From contig JAUVXV010000004.1 in assembly GCA_030603365.1 (NCBI GenBank), positions 168,210 to 232,209 on the forward strand: a DNA stretch of 64,000 bases, in the 5' to 3' direction. Below, piece by piece: positions 24,446 through 33,681 of this stretch. This DNA comes from Candidatus Heimdallarchaeota archaeon. GTDB taxonomy: Archaea; Asgardarchaeota; Heimdallarchaeia; Heimdallarchaeales; Heimdallarchaeaceae. Under the pieces are notes generated by a model that worked only from the letters and a program-made list of their open reading frames with translations, did not search any database and was not told where the DNA came from. The translations under genes and the position numbers were made by a program. Numbering within the stretch: the stretch's first letter is position 1; each line of letters opens with the position of its first letter.

Positions 24446-26266
24446 TCATTCTTCGATTCTTATTGTTGCTTGTTGTTGTCTTAGAGGACCATCGGCTCTG
24501 ATGTTTAGATTTATAGTAATAGTTTCTCCCTGATTTATTCTCTTTATATGACATTTGACATTAGAAGCTTCAGTTGTTACATCAACAGTTGGGGGAGAAT
24601 GACTGATATACTCAGCTGTAAAAATTGGTTGAATAACTATAATATTGTCCAGAGGAACGTCTCCTGTATTAGTTATTGGAATTTCAATATTATACCCGTC
24701 TTCCACTTTTTTAGTGAAGATTGAAGTAGCTTTGTAAGATCTCTGTTTAAATTCAACAATTATTACAGGTATTTTACCTTCCATCATTGCTTCTGATACA
24801 TACGGCAATGTTGGTTCAATTGCGTAAGCTCTTATCTCTGTAGATGCTGAATGACTACCTTCAATTCTTGGTTTATTTGCCTTGCCTTTAATTTTGACTT
24901 TTATAATCTGGCCTGGTTCTATGTTTAGATCAGAAATGACATAGTGATATTGTCGTTCTCGAGTTAAATCTTCAATAATTGAAATATGTTCTTCATCTAG
25001 TTCGACTGGTTCTTCTTCCTCATCTAGTGTTTCAAATGTAGCAAAATCTCTATCTTCAACCAGAGGTTTTGGTTTCTGTGTTGGTCTTTCAAGAAAATCA
25101 ATTTCCAACAATCTTTCTGCTGTTTCTGCAGTAACTTCTTCAACTTCAATATAACTTGGAATAGTATCTTCAATTTCAATTTTACCTACAGTTGCTGAAC
25201 CTGTATTTGTAATATCCAAAATCGAAACAATATCTGTTACTGCATAAGTTGTTACTTCTGTTGGTTCAAAGATTTTTGCTGTTCCAATTTTTAAAACAAA
25301 GATTTGATCGCTTTCTCTTTCATAGGTAATTGATGAATGGCTGGTAACATCATATAATACGTAGTAATCAAACTTTTTAGTGATTTCAGGAAATGATTCG
25401 GATTCAACAACTATTTGTTCTTTCCATATTGGTACATCTAAATTACCCTCTAATTCTTGACTGGTGTCTCTGAAAAACGCCTCTTCCCCATTTACGTCAA
25501 TTTTAACGTTTTTAAGAAAAATCTCAAATTCGCTTGCATTTCTTAACCCCAAGTTAAGTTGCCATTGTTTTGGAGTGACGGTTTCTTTTGTTTCGATTGA
25601 GAGATCTATATTGTCACAATCTCCATCAATTGTAGGTTTTAATGAACTTATTTTACTGTTAGTTTCAAATCTACTTATGATTGTTCCTGATTTGTATGGT
25701 TGCAGATTTACAGGTATACAAAGTGATGCAATAATTATTGATGCTTCTTCTCCTGCTCTTAATTCGGGAATTATCCAACTGACAACTCTTTCTTCTTCAA
25801 CAATATTGACCTCACCTGGAAAAGGATCTACGGCTCTAATCTCTTTTGTGTCTGGTGGAAGTTGTTTTTCAACTGTAATGTTCTTTAATTCTGTTTCATA
25901 ATTGTTCTTGACTCTAATACGAAAAGCTAGTGTCTGAGATGTGTTGAATACTAAATCACTGTTAAGAGGGTTAAATTCATCTCCTGAGAAGTTAGTATCT
26001 CTCTCTTCAGTCACTTCAACTTTTATTTGAGCACGTGTATTATACTCAATAGCATGGAACCCTCCAGCATCCACGTGAGGAACTGTTGAATTAACAAAAT
26101 CAATGACATCATCCCCAAATTCTGCTTTTAGTTCAATACCCCATAACATCGTAGAACTACTTGGGTTTAATATTTTCAAAACACCTTTGGATTCAGATGA
26201 AAGAAGGTCTCCTTTAGCATTTACTTTAGCACTTAAATTTTCTTCTAATTGGATTGTAGCTTTCAT
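24446..26266 (-). CDS. Cytoplasmic multi-beta-sandwich (DUF11-like) protein
   Basis: This 606-residue protein is built from at least four beta-sandwich units of the DUF11/CARDB style. Each has the pattern of a noun-like block such as VKNNYETELKNITVEKQLPP, then a strand pair ending WIIPEL, and later ITNTGDVPLDNIIV. Surprisingly there is no signal peptide and no membrane helix, so it appears to stay in the cytoplasm, whereas most DUF11 proteins are at the surface. An acidic, low-complexity linker (ETLDEEEEPVELDEE) lies near residue 410. I start at ATG 26266, one codon after a TTG. It follows the bactofilin-like gene on the same strand and could be a structural partner. Confidence 0.6.
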   Translation of the reverse strand: MKATIQLEENLSAKVNAKGDLLSSESKGVLKILNPSSSTMLWGIELKAEFGDDVIDFVNSTVPHVDAGGFHAIEYNTRAQIKVEVTEERDTNFSGDEFNPLNSDLVFNTSQTLAFRIRVKNNYETELKNITVEKQLPPDTKEIRAVDPFPGEVNIVEEERVVSWIIPELRAGEEASIIIASLCIPVNLQPYKSGTIISRFETNSKISSLKPTIDGDCDNIDLSIETKETVTPKQWQLNLGLRNASEFEIFLKNVKIDVNGEEAFFRDTSQELEGNLDVPIWKEQIVVESESFPEITKKFDYYVLYDVTSHSSITYERESDQIFVLKIGTAKIFEPTEVTTYAVTDIVSILDITNTGSATVGKIEIEDTIPSYIEVEEVTAETAERLLEIDFLERPTQKPKPLVEDRDFATFETLDEEEEPVELDEEHISIIEDLTRERQYHYVISDLNIEPGQIIKVKIKGKANKPRIEGSHSASTEIRAYAIEPTLPYVSEAMMEGKIPVIIVEFKQRSYKATSIFTKKVEDGYNIEIPITNTGDVPLDNIIVIQPIFTAEYISHSPPTVDVTTEASNVKCHIKRINQGETITINLNIRADGPLRQQQATIRIEE

Positions 26267-26420
26267 CAATAATCATCTGTAAATATGATGTTTTAATAAG
26301 CATGAATCAATTAATATTTGTATTGATGGTACCAAGCCATTTTGATGCTTTTTATATCTGGTTTAATCTTTTATTTCTGATATAAAATAAATACTTGAAA
26401 AGTAAAAAGAATCAAGAAAG

Positions 26421-27323
26421 TTAGAGTTTAAGCTCTTCTTGTGAGATTTTTTTGGGTTCCTTAGTTAATTTAACACTATCACTTAGAAACAGATCTTCGA
26501 CATAGTAAACCCTTCCTTCAACTTGAGTGTTTGGTCCTAATTTAACATTTCTGCCTTTGATGCTTTTATGAACATGAACATCTTGGACATCAACTTCATT
26601 TTGAGCTATAATACTACCCATAACATTAACTAATTTCTTGTGTTTTCTGAAGAACCAAGATTCAAATACTGTTCTTCTACCTTCAATAAGGATATTTTCA
26701 CAAAGAATACTTTTTTCTATCCGAGCTTTCCCACCAATCTTTATTGAATTTTCTGAAAGTAAATTGCCAGAAATAGTTGTCGAACCTATTAAAGATGCTC
26801 CTCTTACAGCTTGAGTGTTTTTACCACTTCTATATGATCCTGAAATTGTAAGATTACCTTTAACTACTACTTCACCAGTTGTTTTTGAAGAACCGTTGAA
26901 TGTTACATTTTCATTAGCATAAAGATTACCATCACACTTGAATGATCCCGAGCATTTTACTTCACCATGAGCAGTGATATTCCCAAATGCTTTTACTGCT
27001 CCAGAACATCGTAAAGATTTACATTCAACATCACCTAAAATTCTCCCTACTCCGGATATTCGAATATCCCTCATTATTTTTCCCCCTGTAATTTTAGCAG
27101 ATCCTGAAACTGTTAAAGCATCCTGAGTTAAAGTTTTTTCTCCTGCTACTCTGACTAATGGAGCATCTTTCTGGAATTTGAACTCTTCTTTTGTTCTTCT
27201 TAGTTTTTCAGTATATCTTTCTTTTAATTCTGAATAACTTGCTTTGTCAATCTCTCCGTTATCAAATCGTTTTTCTAAGAGTTGCAAGAGCTCTTCATAC
27301 ATTCTAATGTCACTTTGGCTCAC
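26421..27323 (-). CDS. Bactofilin-like polymer-forming protein
   Basis: This roughly 300-residue protein has an N-terminal helical SHOCT-like segment (LLEKRFDNGEIDKASYSELKERY). A long right-handed beta-helix follows, made of short repeats such as VSGSAKITGG, KCSGSFKCDGNLYANENV and ISGNLLSENSIKIGG, which match the polymer-forming cytoskeletal (bactofilin) family. Bactofilins assemble without nucleotide into membrane-associated filaments in bacteria; archaeal members are barely studied. GTG 27323 is chosen because a GGTGA site sits five bases before it; GTG 27332 is possible. The gene is divergent from the ArsR-like regulator. Confidence 0.72.
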   Translation of the reverse strand: MSQSDIRMYEELLQLLEKRFDNGEIDKASYSELKERYTEKLRRTKEEFKFQKDAPLVRVAGEKTLTQDALTVSGSAKITGGKIMRDIRISGVGRILGDVECKSLRCSGAVKAFGNITAHGEVKCSGSFKCDGNLYANENVTFNGSSKTTGEVVVKGNLTISGSYRSGKNTQAVRGASLIGSTTISGNLLSENSIKIGGKARIEKSILCENILIEGRRTVFESWFFRKHKKLVNVMGSIIAQNEVDVQDVHVHKSIKGRNVKLGPNTQVEGRVYYVEDLFLSDSVKLTKEPKKISQEELKL

Positions 27324-27471
27324 ATCTGTCACCTATTCCATAAATGTAATCTCTTTATATAATGTTTTTTTTAAATAATTAGCATATATTGTTAAACTCA
27401 TAGTTTGAAGCTTAAACCAAGCAGTTTAAACCGACAACAATTTATAATAAATTAAAAGATGTGTAAACGTT

Positions 27472-27915
27472 ATGTCAGATTTAGATGACGAAACAGCGAA
27501 AGAATCACCTATTATTGATAGAATATATTCAATTTTCAGAGATTCTACAAGACGAACAATACTAAAGCTACTTAGTAACATAAAACTTACAGCTGATGAA
27601 CTTACAAAAGAGCTAAAAATCTCAAGACCTGCTGTCGAAAAACATCTTAAACAGATGTTGGAAATCGGTCTTATTGAAAGAAAAGCAGATACCTATCCCA
27701 CTTTAAAATACATCTATACCATCCCTACTCCAGGTATTGATTTATTATCAAATGTTAACGATGCAATTCATACTTTCATAACATCACTTAGAGAAGAGTA
27801 TGGTAGAAGACTAGAAAATGAAGAACAAATGTATGTTTTAGGTATGTCTTCTAAAGATAGATATGATGCAATAAAGAAATCTTATGGATCAATTTTAGAA
27901 AAATTACAAAAATAA
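27472..27915 (+). CDS. ArsR-like winged-helix transcription regulator
   Basis: This 147-residue protein has an ArsR-type winged helix: IFRDSTRRTILKLLSN, LTADELTKELKISRPAVEKHLKQM, GLIERKA. A helical C-terminus is suited to dimerisation. No metal-binding cysteines are visible, so it is unlikely to be a metal sensor. It is divergent from the bactofilin-like operon and directly precedes the PUA gene, and it could regulate either. Confidence 0.8.
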   Translation: MSDLDDETAKESPIIDRIYSIFRDSTRRTILKLLSNIKLTADELTKELKISRPAVEKHLKQMLEIGLIERKADTYPTLKYIYTIPTPGIDLLSNVNDAIHTFITSLREEYGRRLENEEQMYVLGMSSKDRYDAIKKSYGSILEKLQK

Positions 27916-27937
27916 ACATCTTCTGAGTTGTATTCAC

Positions 27938-28429
27938 GTGTTAATTAAATCAAGAAATTTATTATCTAATAAAGATAAGAGGAATTTAAAAGAAAACCTT
28001 GCTGAATTATATGGAGAAACAATACTCGCTCTCTTTGAAAAAACATTGAATATTGAGGAAATTAGAACAGATGAAGGAACATTTCTAGCCAGAGATGGTA
28101 GAATATGGTTTTTTAATTATGAAAAGCAACAAATACCCTCAATTCATTTCTTGAGAGAGAGTCAAGTTGTCATGCCGAAGATAATTGTTGATACTGGTGC
28201 AATTCGTTTTATCACTAAAGGAGCTGATGTTATGGCACCAGGAATTATTCATTTTGATAAACAAATAACTAAAGGATTAGTGGTAGCTATCCATGAAGAA
28301 AATGCAAATAGCTTATTGGGAGTGGGGGTTTCTTTAGTAGATTCTAATGAATTTGAAAAAACAAAAAAAGGGAAGGTAGTTAAAACAATCCATCACCTTA
28401 CCGATGATATTTGGAAGTTCAAGCTCTGA
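27938..28429 (+). CDS. PUA-domain RNA-binding protein (MCT-1/Tma20-like)
   Basis: This 163-residue protein has an N-terminal pre-PUA region (SKDKRNLKENLAELYG-like helix, TFLARDGRIWFF) and a C-terminal PUA domain: MPKIIVDTGAIRFITKGADVM, APGI, VVAIHEENANSLLGVG. Relatives of this layout include eukaryotic MCTS1/Tma20, which act with DENR in ribosome recycling and reinitiation. The start is GTG 27938. The gene is 23 bases after the HTH gene and ends one base before the convergent FttA gene. Confidence 0.78.
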   Translation: MLIKSRNLLSNKDKRNLKENLAELYGETILALFEKTLNIEEIRTDEGTFLARDGRIWFFNYEKQQIPSIHFLRESQVVMPKIIVDTGAIRFITKGADVMAPGIIHFDKQITKGLVVAIHEENANSLLGVGVSLVDSNEFEKTKKGKVVKTIHHLTDDIWKFKL

Positions 28430-28430
28430 T

Positions 28431-30374
28431 CTATTTTAACCGTATAGTTGTTCCATTGGGTGGAGCAAGACTTTCACGTTTTGTAGTCTTATATATCCAC
28501 GAAGCGAATTTTGTTACTTTTGTTTCATCACCATGGATTACAACAACTCTTTCTGGTTTGGGTGTAACTTTGTTGATATAATTCTCAAGTTCTCTTCTAT
28601 CGCTATGCCCTGTAAATCCTGATATGCTGTGAACAGCCATTTCAATATGATGCATCACAGTTCTCCCATTTTCAACCATTTGAATTTCTGTAATTCCCTT
28701 CTGGATTTTACTTCCTAAAGTTCCTTTACCTTGATAACTTACAAAAATCATTGAATTGTTTGGATTTGTACAAAGCGCTTTAAAATATTGGACACTGGGA
28801 CCTCCATTTAACATTCCACTAGTTGCCACAATTATAGCAGGATCTCCTTCTATTATTAAATCACGTTCTTCAGAAGCAGAAACATGTTTCATTTGTTCTG
28901 CTAGAAATGGATTTTCTCCATCATGAAAAATTCTCTCTCTTACCCCTTTAGAAAGAAATTCAGGATGAGCTGTTGTAATGGCTGATGCTTCTCTAATCAT
29001 ACCATCTGTATAGATTGGGATACTTGGTAATTCACCTGATCTCATCAAACTTTCAAGAATAACAAGAATTTCTTGGGCTCTTCCTACAGCAAGTACTGGA
29101 ATTAATATCTTACCACCTTTCTGGATTGTGTCAAAAACTATATTTCTTAACATTTTGGTACATTCTGCTCTAGATGGAAGAATGTCCTGAGGTTTTCCAT
29201 AGGTTGATTCAATAAATAAGGTTTCTAATCTAGGAAATCTGCAATTTGCAGAATCTAATAGGTTTGATTTAGCAAATTTAATGTCTTGAGCAAAGGCTAA
29301 ATTGTATACTCCTTCACCAATGTGAAGATGAGGAATTGCACTTCCAACAATATGCCCTGCATTGTGGAAAGTTAATCTAATATCGGGAGTTATGTCTGTA
29401 ACTTCACCATATTCCAATACTATTGTATGTAAAACCGATTCTCGTATGTCTTTTTGTTCATAAGGAAGTGTTTTACCTTCTTTTTGTGCAACATCAAGAT
29501 AATCAATCTGTAGCATTGTCATTAAATCTCTTGTGGGTCTTGTAACATAAACAGCCCCCTTATATCCATACTTGAATAGATAGGGAACAAATCCTGAATG
29601 ATCAAGATGGGCGTGAGAAATGACCACTGCATCAAGATTTTCGATATCAAACTCAGGTAGATCAAATCTTGGAAAAGTATTGTTCGGAGAATTGCTTCCA
29701 ACATTTATACCACAATCTACCAAAATTCTGCTCTCTCCTGTTTGGATTAAGGAAGAACTTCTACCTACTTCTGCATATCCTCCTAGAGCTGTTACACGGA
29801 TTGTATCATCTCTATAGATTATTGGTCTATGAATTCTCTTGCCTATTAATCTGAGAATTTCTTGTCTTTTCTTTGAATGCTCTTGATAAAGATGTCTTAT
29901 TGTTTTAATAACTCGAGATTCTATTGGTGGTGTTCTCATAACTCTTGGGCGCCATAGTGTTTTTGCTATTATTGTTCTAAGCATTTCACCAGCTTTACCA
30001 ATTATAACACCTGGTTTCAAAGCCTCAATAATAACTTCACCTAGAAGTTCATCAAAATCGATTGAAGTTATTTCTCCTTCTTTACCAACCAACTCATTTA
30101 TGGTGAATATTGTTTCATCCTTTGGAAGTCTAACACTGGGGTCTGATCGTATAACTATCCTCTTTCTAAGTTTTTTAGCCAGTTCTTTAACAATGGTTTC
30201 ATCATCTACTAACACGCGTGGGTTTTTTGAGAAGACAGCAACTTCTGGTCCCTCAAATTCAATTTGTGTAATTTCTGAATTCGACGGTAATTCTTTGTGA
30301 ATATCTTTGGATATCTGTTTTAATACTTCTCTGAAGCTCAAGTTCTCCAACTCTGTATGCTTAATCAAAGACAA
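28431..30374 (-). CDS. fttA: Transcription termination factor FttA (aCPSF1)
   Basis: This 647-residue enzyme is the archaeal CPSF73 homologue that cleaves nascent RNA 3' ends and ends transcription at U-rich sites. Two N-terminal KH-like domains (residues about 1-145; second with GKAGEMLRTII) precede the metallo-beta-lactamase core (SHAHLDHSGFVPYL). The beta-CASP region follows, with GRAQEILVILE, SYQGKGTLG and the terminal HGDE block. Length and order match aCPSF1. The start codon is TTG 30374; no ATG is close. It is transcribed alone, convergent with the PUA gene. Confidence 0.95.
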   Translation of the reverse strand: MSLIKHTELENLSFREVLKQISKDIHKELPSNSEITQIEFEGPEVAVFSKNPRVLVDDETIVKELAKKLRKRIVIRSDPSVRLPKDETIFTINELVGKEGEITSIDFDELLGEVIIEALKPGVIIGKAGEMLRTIIAKTLWRPRVMRTPPIESRVIKTIRHLYQEHSKKRQEILRLIGKRIHRPIIYRDDTIRVTALGGYAEVGRSSSLIQTGESRILVDCGINVGSNSPNNTFPRFDLPEFDIENLDAVVISHAHLDHSGFVPYLFKYGYKGAVYVTRPTRDLMTMLQIDYLDVAQKEGKTLPYEQKDIRESVLHTIVLEYGEVTDITPDIRLTFHNAGHIVGSAIPHLHIGEGVYNLAFAQDIKFAKSNLLDSANCRFPRLETLFIESTYGKPQDILPSRAECTKMLRNIVFDTIQKGGKILIPVLAVGRAQEILVILESLMRSGELPSIPIYTDGMIREASAITTAHPEFLSKGVRERIFHDGENPFLAEQMKHVSASEERDLIIEGDPAIIVATSGMLNGGPSVQYFKALCTNPNNSMIFVSYQGKGTLGSKIQKGITEIQMVENGRTVMHHIEMAVHSISGFTGHSDRRELENYINKVTPKPERVVVIHGDETKVTKFASWIYKTTKRESLAPPNGTTIRLK

Positions 30375-30528
30375 ATGTACAGCAAAATAAATTCATATAT
30401 TTGCATATAACACGCTTTAAAACTAAATTACAACTCTGTAGATTATTTATATACTTTTTGATTTTGCTTGAAGTTCAAATTCTATCGTTAGAATATCAAA
30501 AAACCATTAAATAAGGGAAATTGTATTA

Positions 30529-31077
30529 TTAGTTTCCCCTACGTAAATACCATCCTCTATCTAGTGGTTTATCTTTTAAACCCTTTACAAGAATTGTGTT
30601 TTGTTTAGCTTTATCAATATCTTTAGCTCCAATTTCTGCTTTTCCAATTCCATAATGTAGATTGTTTTTTCCTAAGATTATTAGATAATCACCTTTATCG
30701 AAATTGTAACTATAAGATTCAAGATTTTCTACAAAAATATGTTTTCCATATAAAAATTGACTTGTTTTAATCTTAATCTTGTTGTTTGTAAAAGGTAGAA
30801 TTAAGGAAGAACCTTCAATTTCTAATTGAAATTCGTTTTCCACTATACTCCCAATTGGAGTTCCTGCATAGTATATTTCTCCAGATAGTTTCAAAATAAT
30901 TTTTTCTTGTTCTTCAGGAATCAAGAAAACTTCCTTTATTTTTCCTTCTTTTATCCATAAGTTTCCGTTAGATAAACTTTGTATGGTTTTGGAACCAAAC
31001 ATCTCCTTAAGGTGATTCAAAACTAAAGTCTCTTCCATTGCTGAAGATTTACGAAAAACAAAATCGTTATTTTCCAT
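30529..31077 (-). CDS. PUA-domain protein of the Nip7-like type
   Basis: This 182-residue protein has an N-terminal pre-PUA half and a C-terminal PUA domain (YGKHIFVENLESYSYNF, KGDYLIILGKNNLHYGIGKA, ending LDRGWYLRRG). That architecture is shared with Nip7-like ribosome-biogenesis proteins and the RNA-binding arms of m5C methyltransferases. The ATG at 31077 overlaps the stop of the upstream methyltransferase by one base (TAATG). Close coupling suggests that it is the RNA-recognition partner of that enzyme. Confidence 0.75.
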   Translation of the reverse strand: MENNDFVFRKSSAMEETLVLNHLKEMFGSKTIQSLSNGNLWIKEGKIKEVFLIPEEQEKIILKLSGEIYYAGTPIGSIVENEFQLEIEGSSLILPFTNNKIKIKTSQFLYGKHIFVENLESYSYNFDKGDYLIILGKNNLHYGIGKAEIGAKDIDKAKQNTILVKGLKDKPLDRGWYLRRGN

Positions 31078-32048
31078 TATTCTTTCACCATTTTTACAAT
31101 AAAGAATCCTTCTCCACACGTTTTATGAGGATACAACCGTTTTGCTTTTACCATTTCTGAGTCAAAATTATAAGTTTCAAATTTTGTCAAACCGTTTTCT
31201 CCAATAATATTTATTTCTTCGATTTTCATATCTTTGGATTCCAGAACCTTAGTAATAACAAGTTCATTCTCCTCAGGTTCAAGTGAACATGTGGAATACA
31301 CTATCTCACCTTGAGTTCTTAGTACATTTATTGCATTTGTAAGTAATGATACTTGAAGTTCATGGTATTTTAGAAGGTCATCAATTGTTTTTGATATTTT
31401 TCTAGTTGGATCTGAAATAATGGTTCCAGAACCTGAACAAGGGGCATCAAGAAGGATTTTGTCAAATTCTAAATTTAAAGATTGTATATTTTGAGAGTCC
31501 ATATTAATAACTATTGAATTTTGAACACCCATCCTTGCTAGATTAGATTTCAGACTTCTTGATCTGAACGCACTTATCTCAATTGCTACAATAGTTCCCC
31601 TGTTATTCATTAGCTGGGCAAGATGAGTTGTTTTTCCTCCTGGAGCCGCTGCAAGATCACCAACCAATTCTCCATTTTTTGGATTCAATATGCTAGACGG
31701 ATATAGAGAATTTTCACCTTGTAACATATAAAAGCCATTCAAATATTCCTCAGTTGCACCAATGGGTACTGGTGACCTTATAACTCTTCTAGCTTCAGGA
31801 AAATTCTTGACTCGTTCCATTACAACTTGCTTTTTTTTCAGCAACATCTCTGTTTCCGCATGAGGTTTTCTCAAGGAATTAAATCTTATTATCTGAGGAA
31901 GTTTAGTTTCATTAAACTGAAGAAGCTTTTTAGTTTCTTCCTCTCCAAGAATTGATATATATCTTTCAATCATGTAAGGAAGATATCCAAGATCTTTGCC
32001 AAATTTACGTATATTTGTGGCTTCATTCAATGTGGACATATGCATCAT
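31077..32048 (-). CDS. RNA (cytosine-C5)-methyltransferase, NOL1/NOP2/Sun family
   Basis: This 323-residue SAM-dependent enzyme methylates C5 of cytosine in tRNA or rRNA. Motif I is present as DLAAAPGGKTTHLA. The DAPCSGSGTI motif carries one conserved cysteine, and the catalytic cysteine lies in VYSTCSLEPEEN. The N-terminal half is shorter than in RsmB, and there is no PUA domain of its own; the coupled downstream gene supplies one. Three ATGs lie within 12 bases at the start. The substrate is unknown. Confidence 0.9.
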   Translation of the reverse strand: MMHMSTLNEATNIRKFGKDLGYLPYMIERYISILGEEETKKLLQFNETKLPQIIRFNSLRKPHAETEMLLKKKQVVMERVKNFPEARRVIRSPVPIGATEEYLNGFYMLQGENSLYPSSILNPKNGELVGDLAAAPGGKTTHLAQLMNNRGTIVAIEISAFRSRSLKSNLARMGVQNSIVINMDSQNIQSLNLEFDKILLDAPCSGSGTIISDPTRKISKTIDDLLKYHELQVSLLTNAINVLRTQGEIVYSTCSLEPEENELVITKVLESKDMKIEEINIIGENGLTKFETYNFDSEMVKAKRLYPHKTCGEGFFIVKMVKE

Positions 32049-32111
32049 TCAGCTAATTTGTAATGTTTTTAGTTAAAATATAAAAGCAACCTATTAAAAT
32101 ACATCTTTGAG

Positions 32112-33179
32112 ATGAACAGTGTTATAAATGAGTACAAATTCATTGAGCTTCCTACTCTTCTCTGTTTAGGAGCAGATATGCTCAATAGTGTTCCAGAAGT
32201 AATAAAACGACTTTCCTTAGGGAAAAAAGTATTATTATTGACTGATGAATTTCTTAGAACAAGGATTGCAAAAGACGTTGAAAATATCCTAATAGATGGT
32301 AATATAGAAGTTTTCACTAACACCATCCAGGATAGTACAATGGATGAAGTAAATAAACAAATTGAATTTCATAAGGAAATTAAACCAGATTTCGTCATTG
32401 GTTTGGGAGGAGGAAGACCTATAGATATCGCAAAATCTGTATCTTTCCAAGTTAACCAAAGATTCATCTCTGTACCAACCATTGCAAGTCATGATGGGGT
32501 CGCCAGTTCTAGAGCTTCAATCATGGGTTCTAAAAAGAGACATTCTATACAGGCTCTCCCCCCTATTGCTGTAGTGGCTGATACTGTTATCCTTGATAAA
32601 TCTCCATACAGGTTTACAGCATCTGGATGTGGTGATTTAATAGCTAAAAGAACTGCAATTGCAGATTGGATGCTTTCTCATCGATTGAAGAATGAACTAA
32701 TTAGTGAATATTCAATCGCTTTATCTGATATGACTGCTCAACTCATTACTAAGAATGCTGATATAATTAGAAGTCAAGTTGAGGGCTATAGTCGAATTGT
32801 TGTCAAAGCACTTATCAGCAGTTCACTAGCAATGTGTGTTGCAGGTTCATCTAGACCTGGAAGTGGATCTGAACATATGTTCAGTCATGCTTTAGATTCA
32901 TTTGCTGAAACCCCTGCTCTCCATGGAGAACAATGTGCTCTTGGAACTATTTTAATGGGCTATCTTCATGATCTTGATTGGGTAGAAATAAAAAATATTA
33001 TGATTAATTTAGGATTACCTGTAACCTCTAGAAACTTAGGATTAAAGGATGAAGAAGTAATCAAAGCACTAGAAATTGCTCATACCATAAGACCAGAACG
33101 ATTCACTGTTTTAGGTAAAGAAGGATTAACAAGAGATGCAGCAATAAAAGCTGCGACTATTACTGGTGTGATAAATTAA
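32112..33179 (+). CDS. egsA: sn-Glycerol-1-phosphate dehydrogenase
   Basis: This enzyme reduces dihydroxyacetone phosphate to sn-glycerol-1-phosphate, which sets the stereochemistry of archaeal membrane lipids. The 355-residue protein has the NAD-binding IGLGGGRPIDIAK, the TIASHDGVASSRAS block, and zinc ligands in GCGDLIAK, GSEHMFSHALD and LHGEQCALGT. It is divergent from the RNA methyltransferase gene; an A/T-rich TAAAATATAAAAG stretch near 32074-32086 could serve the promoter. It is strong evidence that the host is an archaeon. Confidence 0.96.
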   Translation: MNSVINEYKFIELPTLLCLGADMLNSVPEVIKRLSLGKKVLLLTDEFLRTRIAKDVENILIDGNIEVFTNTIQDSTMDEVNKQIEFHKEIKPDFVIGLGGGRPIDIAKSVSFQVNQRFISVPTIASHDGVASSRASIMGSKKRHSIQALPPIAVVADTVILDKSPYRFTASGCGDLIAKRTAIADWMLSHRLKNELISEYSIALSDMTAQLITKNADIIRSQVEGYSRIVVKALISSSLAMCVAGSSRPGSGSEHMFSHALDSFAETPALHGEQCALGTILMGYLHDLDWVEIKNIMINLGLPVTSRNLGLKDEEVIKALEIAHTIRPERFTVLGKEGLTRDAAIKAATITGVIN

Positions 33180-33228
33180 GCTCTACTTTGAGAATATTAA
33201 AAAACGCAATATCTTTACTTACTGCGAA

Positions 33229-33660
33229 ATGGTAATTTCTTTAATCCCTAAGAATGTTGCAAATAAAGGCTATCAATTTACACATCTTGGTGGTACTGAA
33301 ACTTGTCAAAAATGCAAATTTCTCACTGTTTGTGTGAATTCACTAGAGGTTAATTTTACCTATGAAGTTACGCAAATTAGGGAAAAAGAGCACCCATGTT
33401 TAATTGATAATAGTATGATGGTAGTTTGTGAAGTAAAAGAAATAAATGATATGCTATCAGTTAAACATCAGAAATATTTAGATGATGTAATTCTTACCAG
33501 AGAACCAATTGAGTGTGTAGAAATATTATGTGAAAACTATGATTTCTGTGTCTCTTCAAAATACAATAAACCAACCAAAATCAAAATTCTTAAAAATTTA
33601 GGAAAAATTGACTGCCCTCTTAGTTATCAACTTGTATTAGTAGAAGGTAAAAAGATATAA
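33229..33660 (+). CDS. UPF0179-family cysteine-rich protein
   Basis: This 143-residue archaeal protein has conserved cysteine clusters: ETCQKCKFLTVC near residues 23-34, and later CVEILCENYDFC and a final DCPLSYQ. These match UPF0179, a family of unknown function whose cysteines probably bind zinc or an iron-sulfur cluster. It lies 49 bases after egsA on the same strand and may be co-transcribed. Confidence 0.8.
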   Translation: MVISLIPKNVANKGYQFTHLGGTETCQKCKFLTVCVNSLEVNFTYEVTQIREKEHPCLIDNSMMVVCEVKEINDMLSVKHQKYLDDVILTREPIECVEILCENYDFCVSSKYNKPTKIKILKNLGKIDCPLSYQLVLVEGKKI

Positions 33661-33681
33661 TGATATAGTTAGATTGAATCA

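Noticed and set aside
24446..26266. Extracellular adhesin assignment for the DUF11-like protein.
   Set aside because: There is no signal peptide, membrane helix or Thr/Ser anchor region, so I kept it cytoplasmic.
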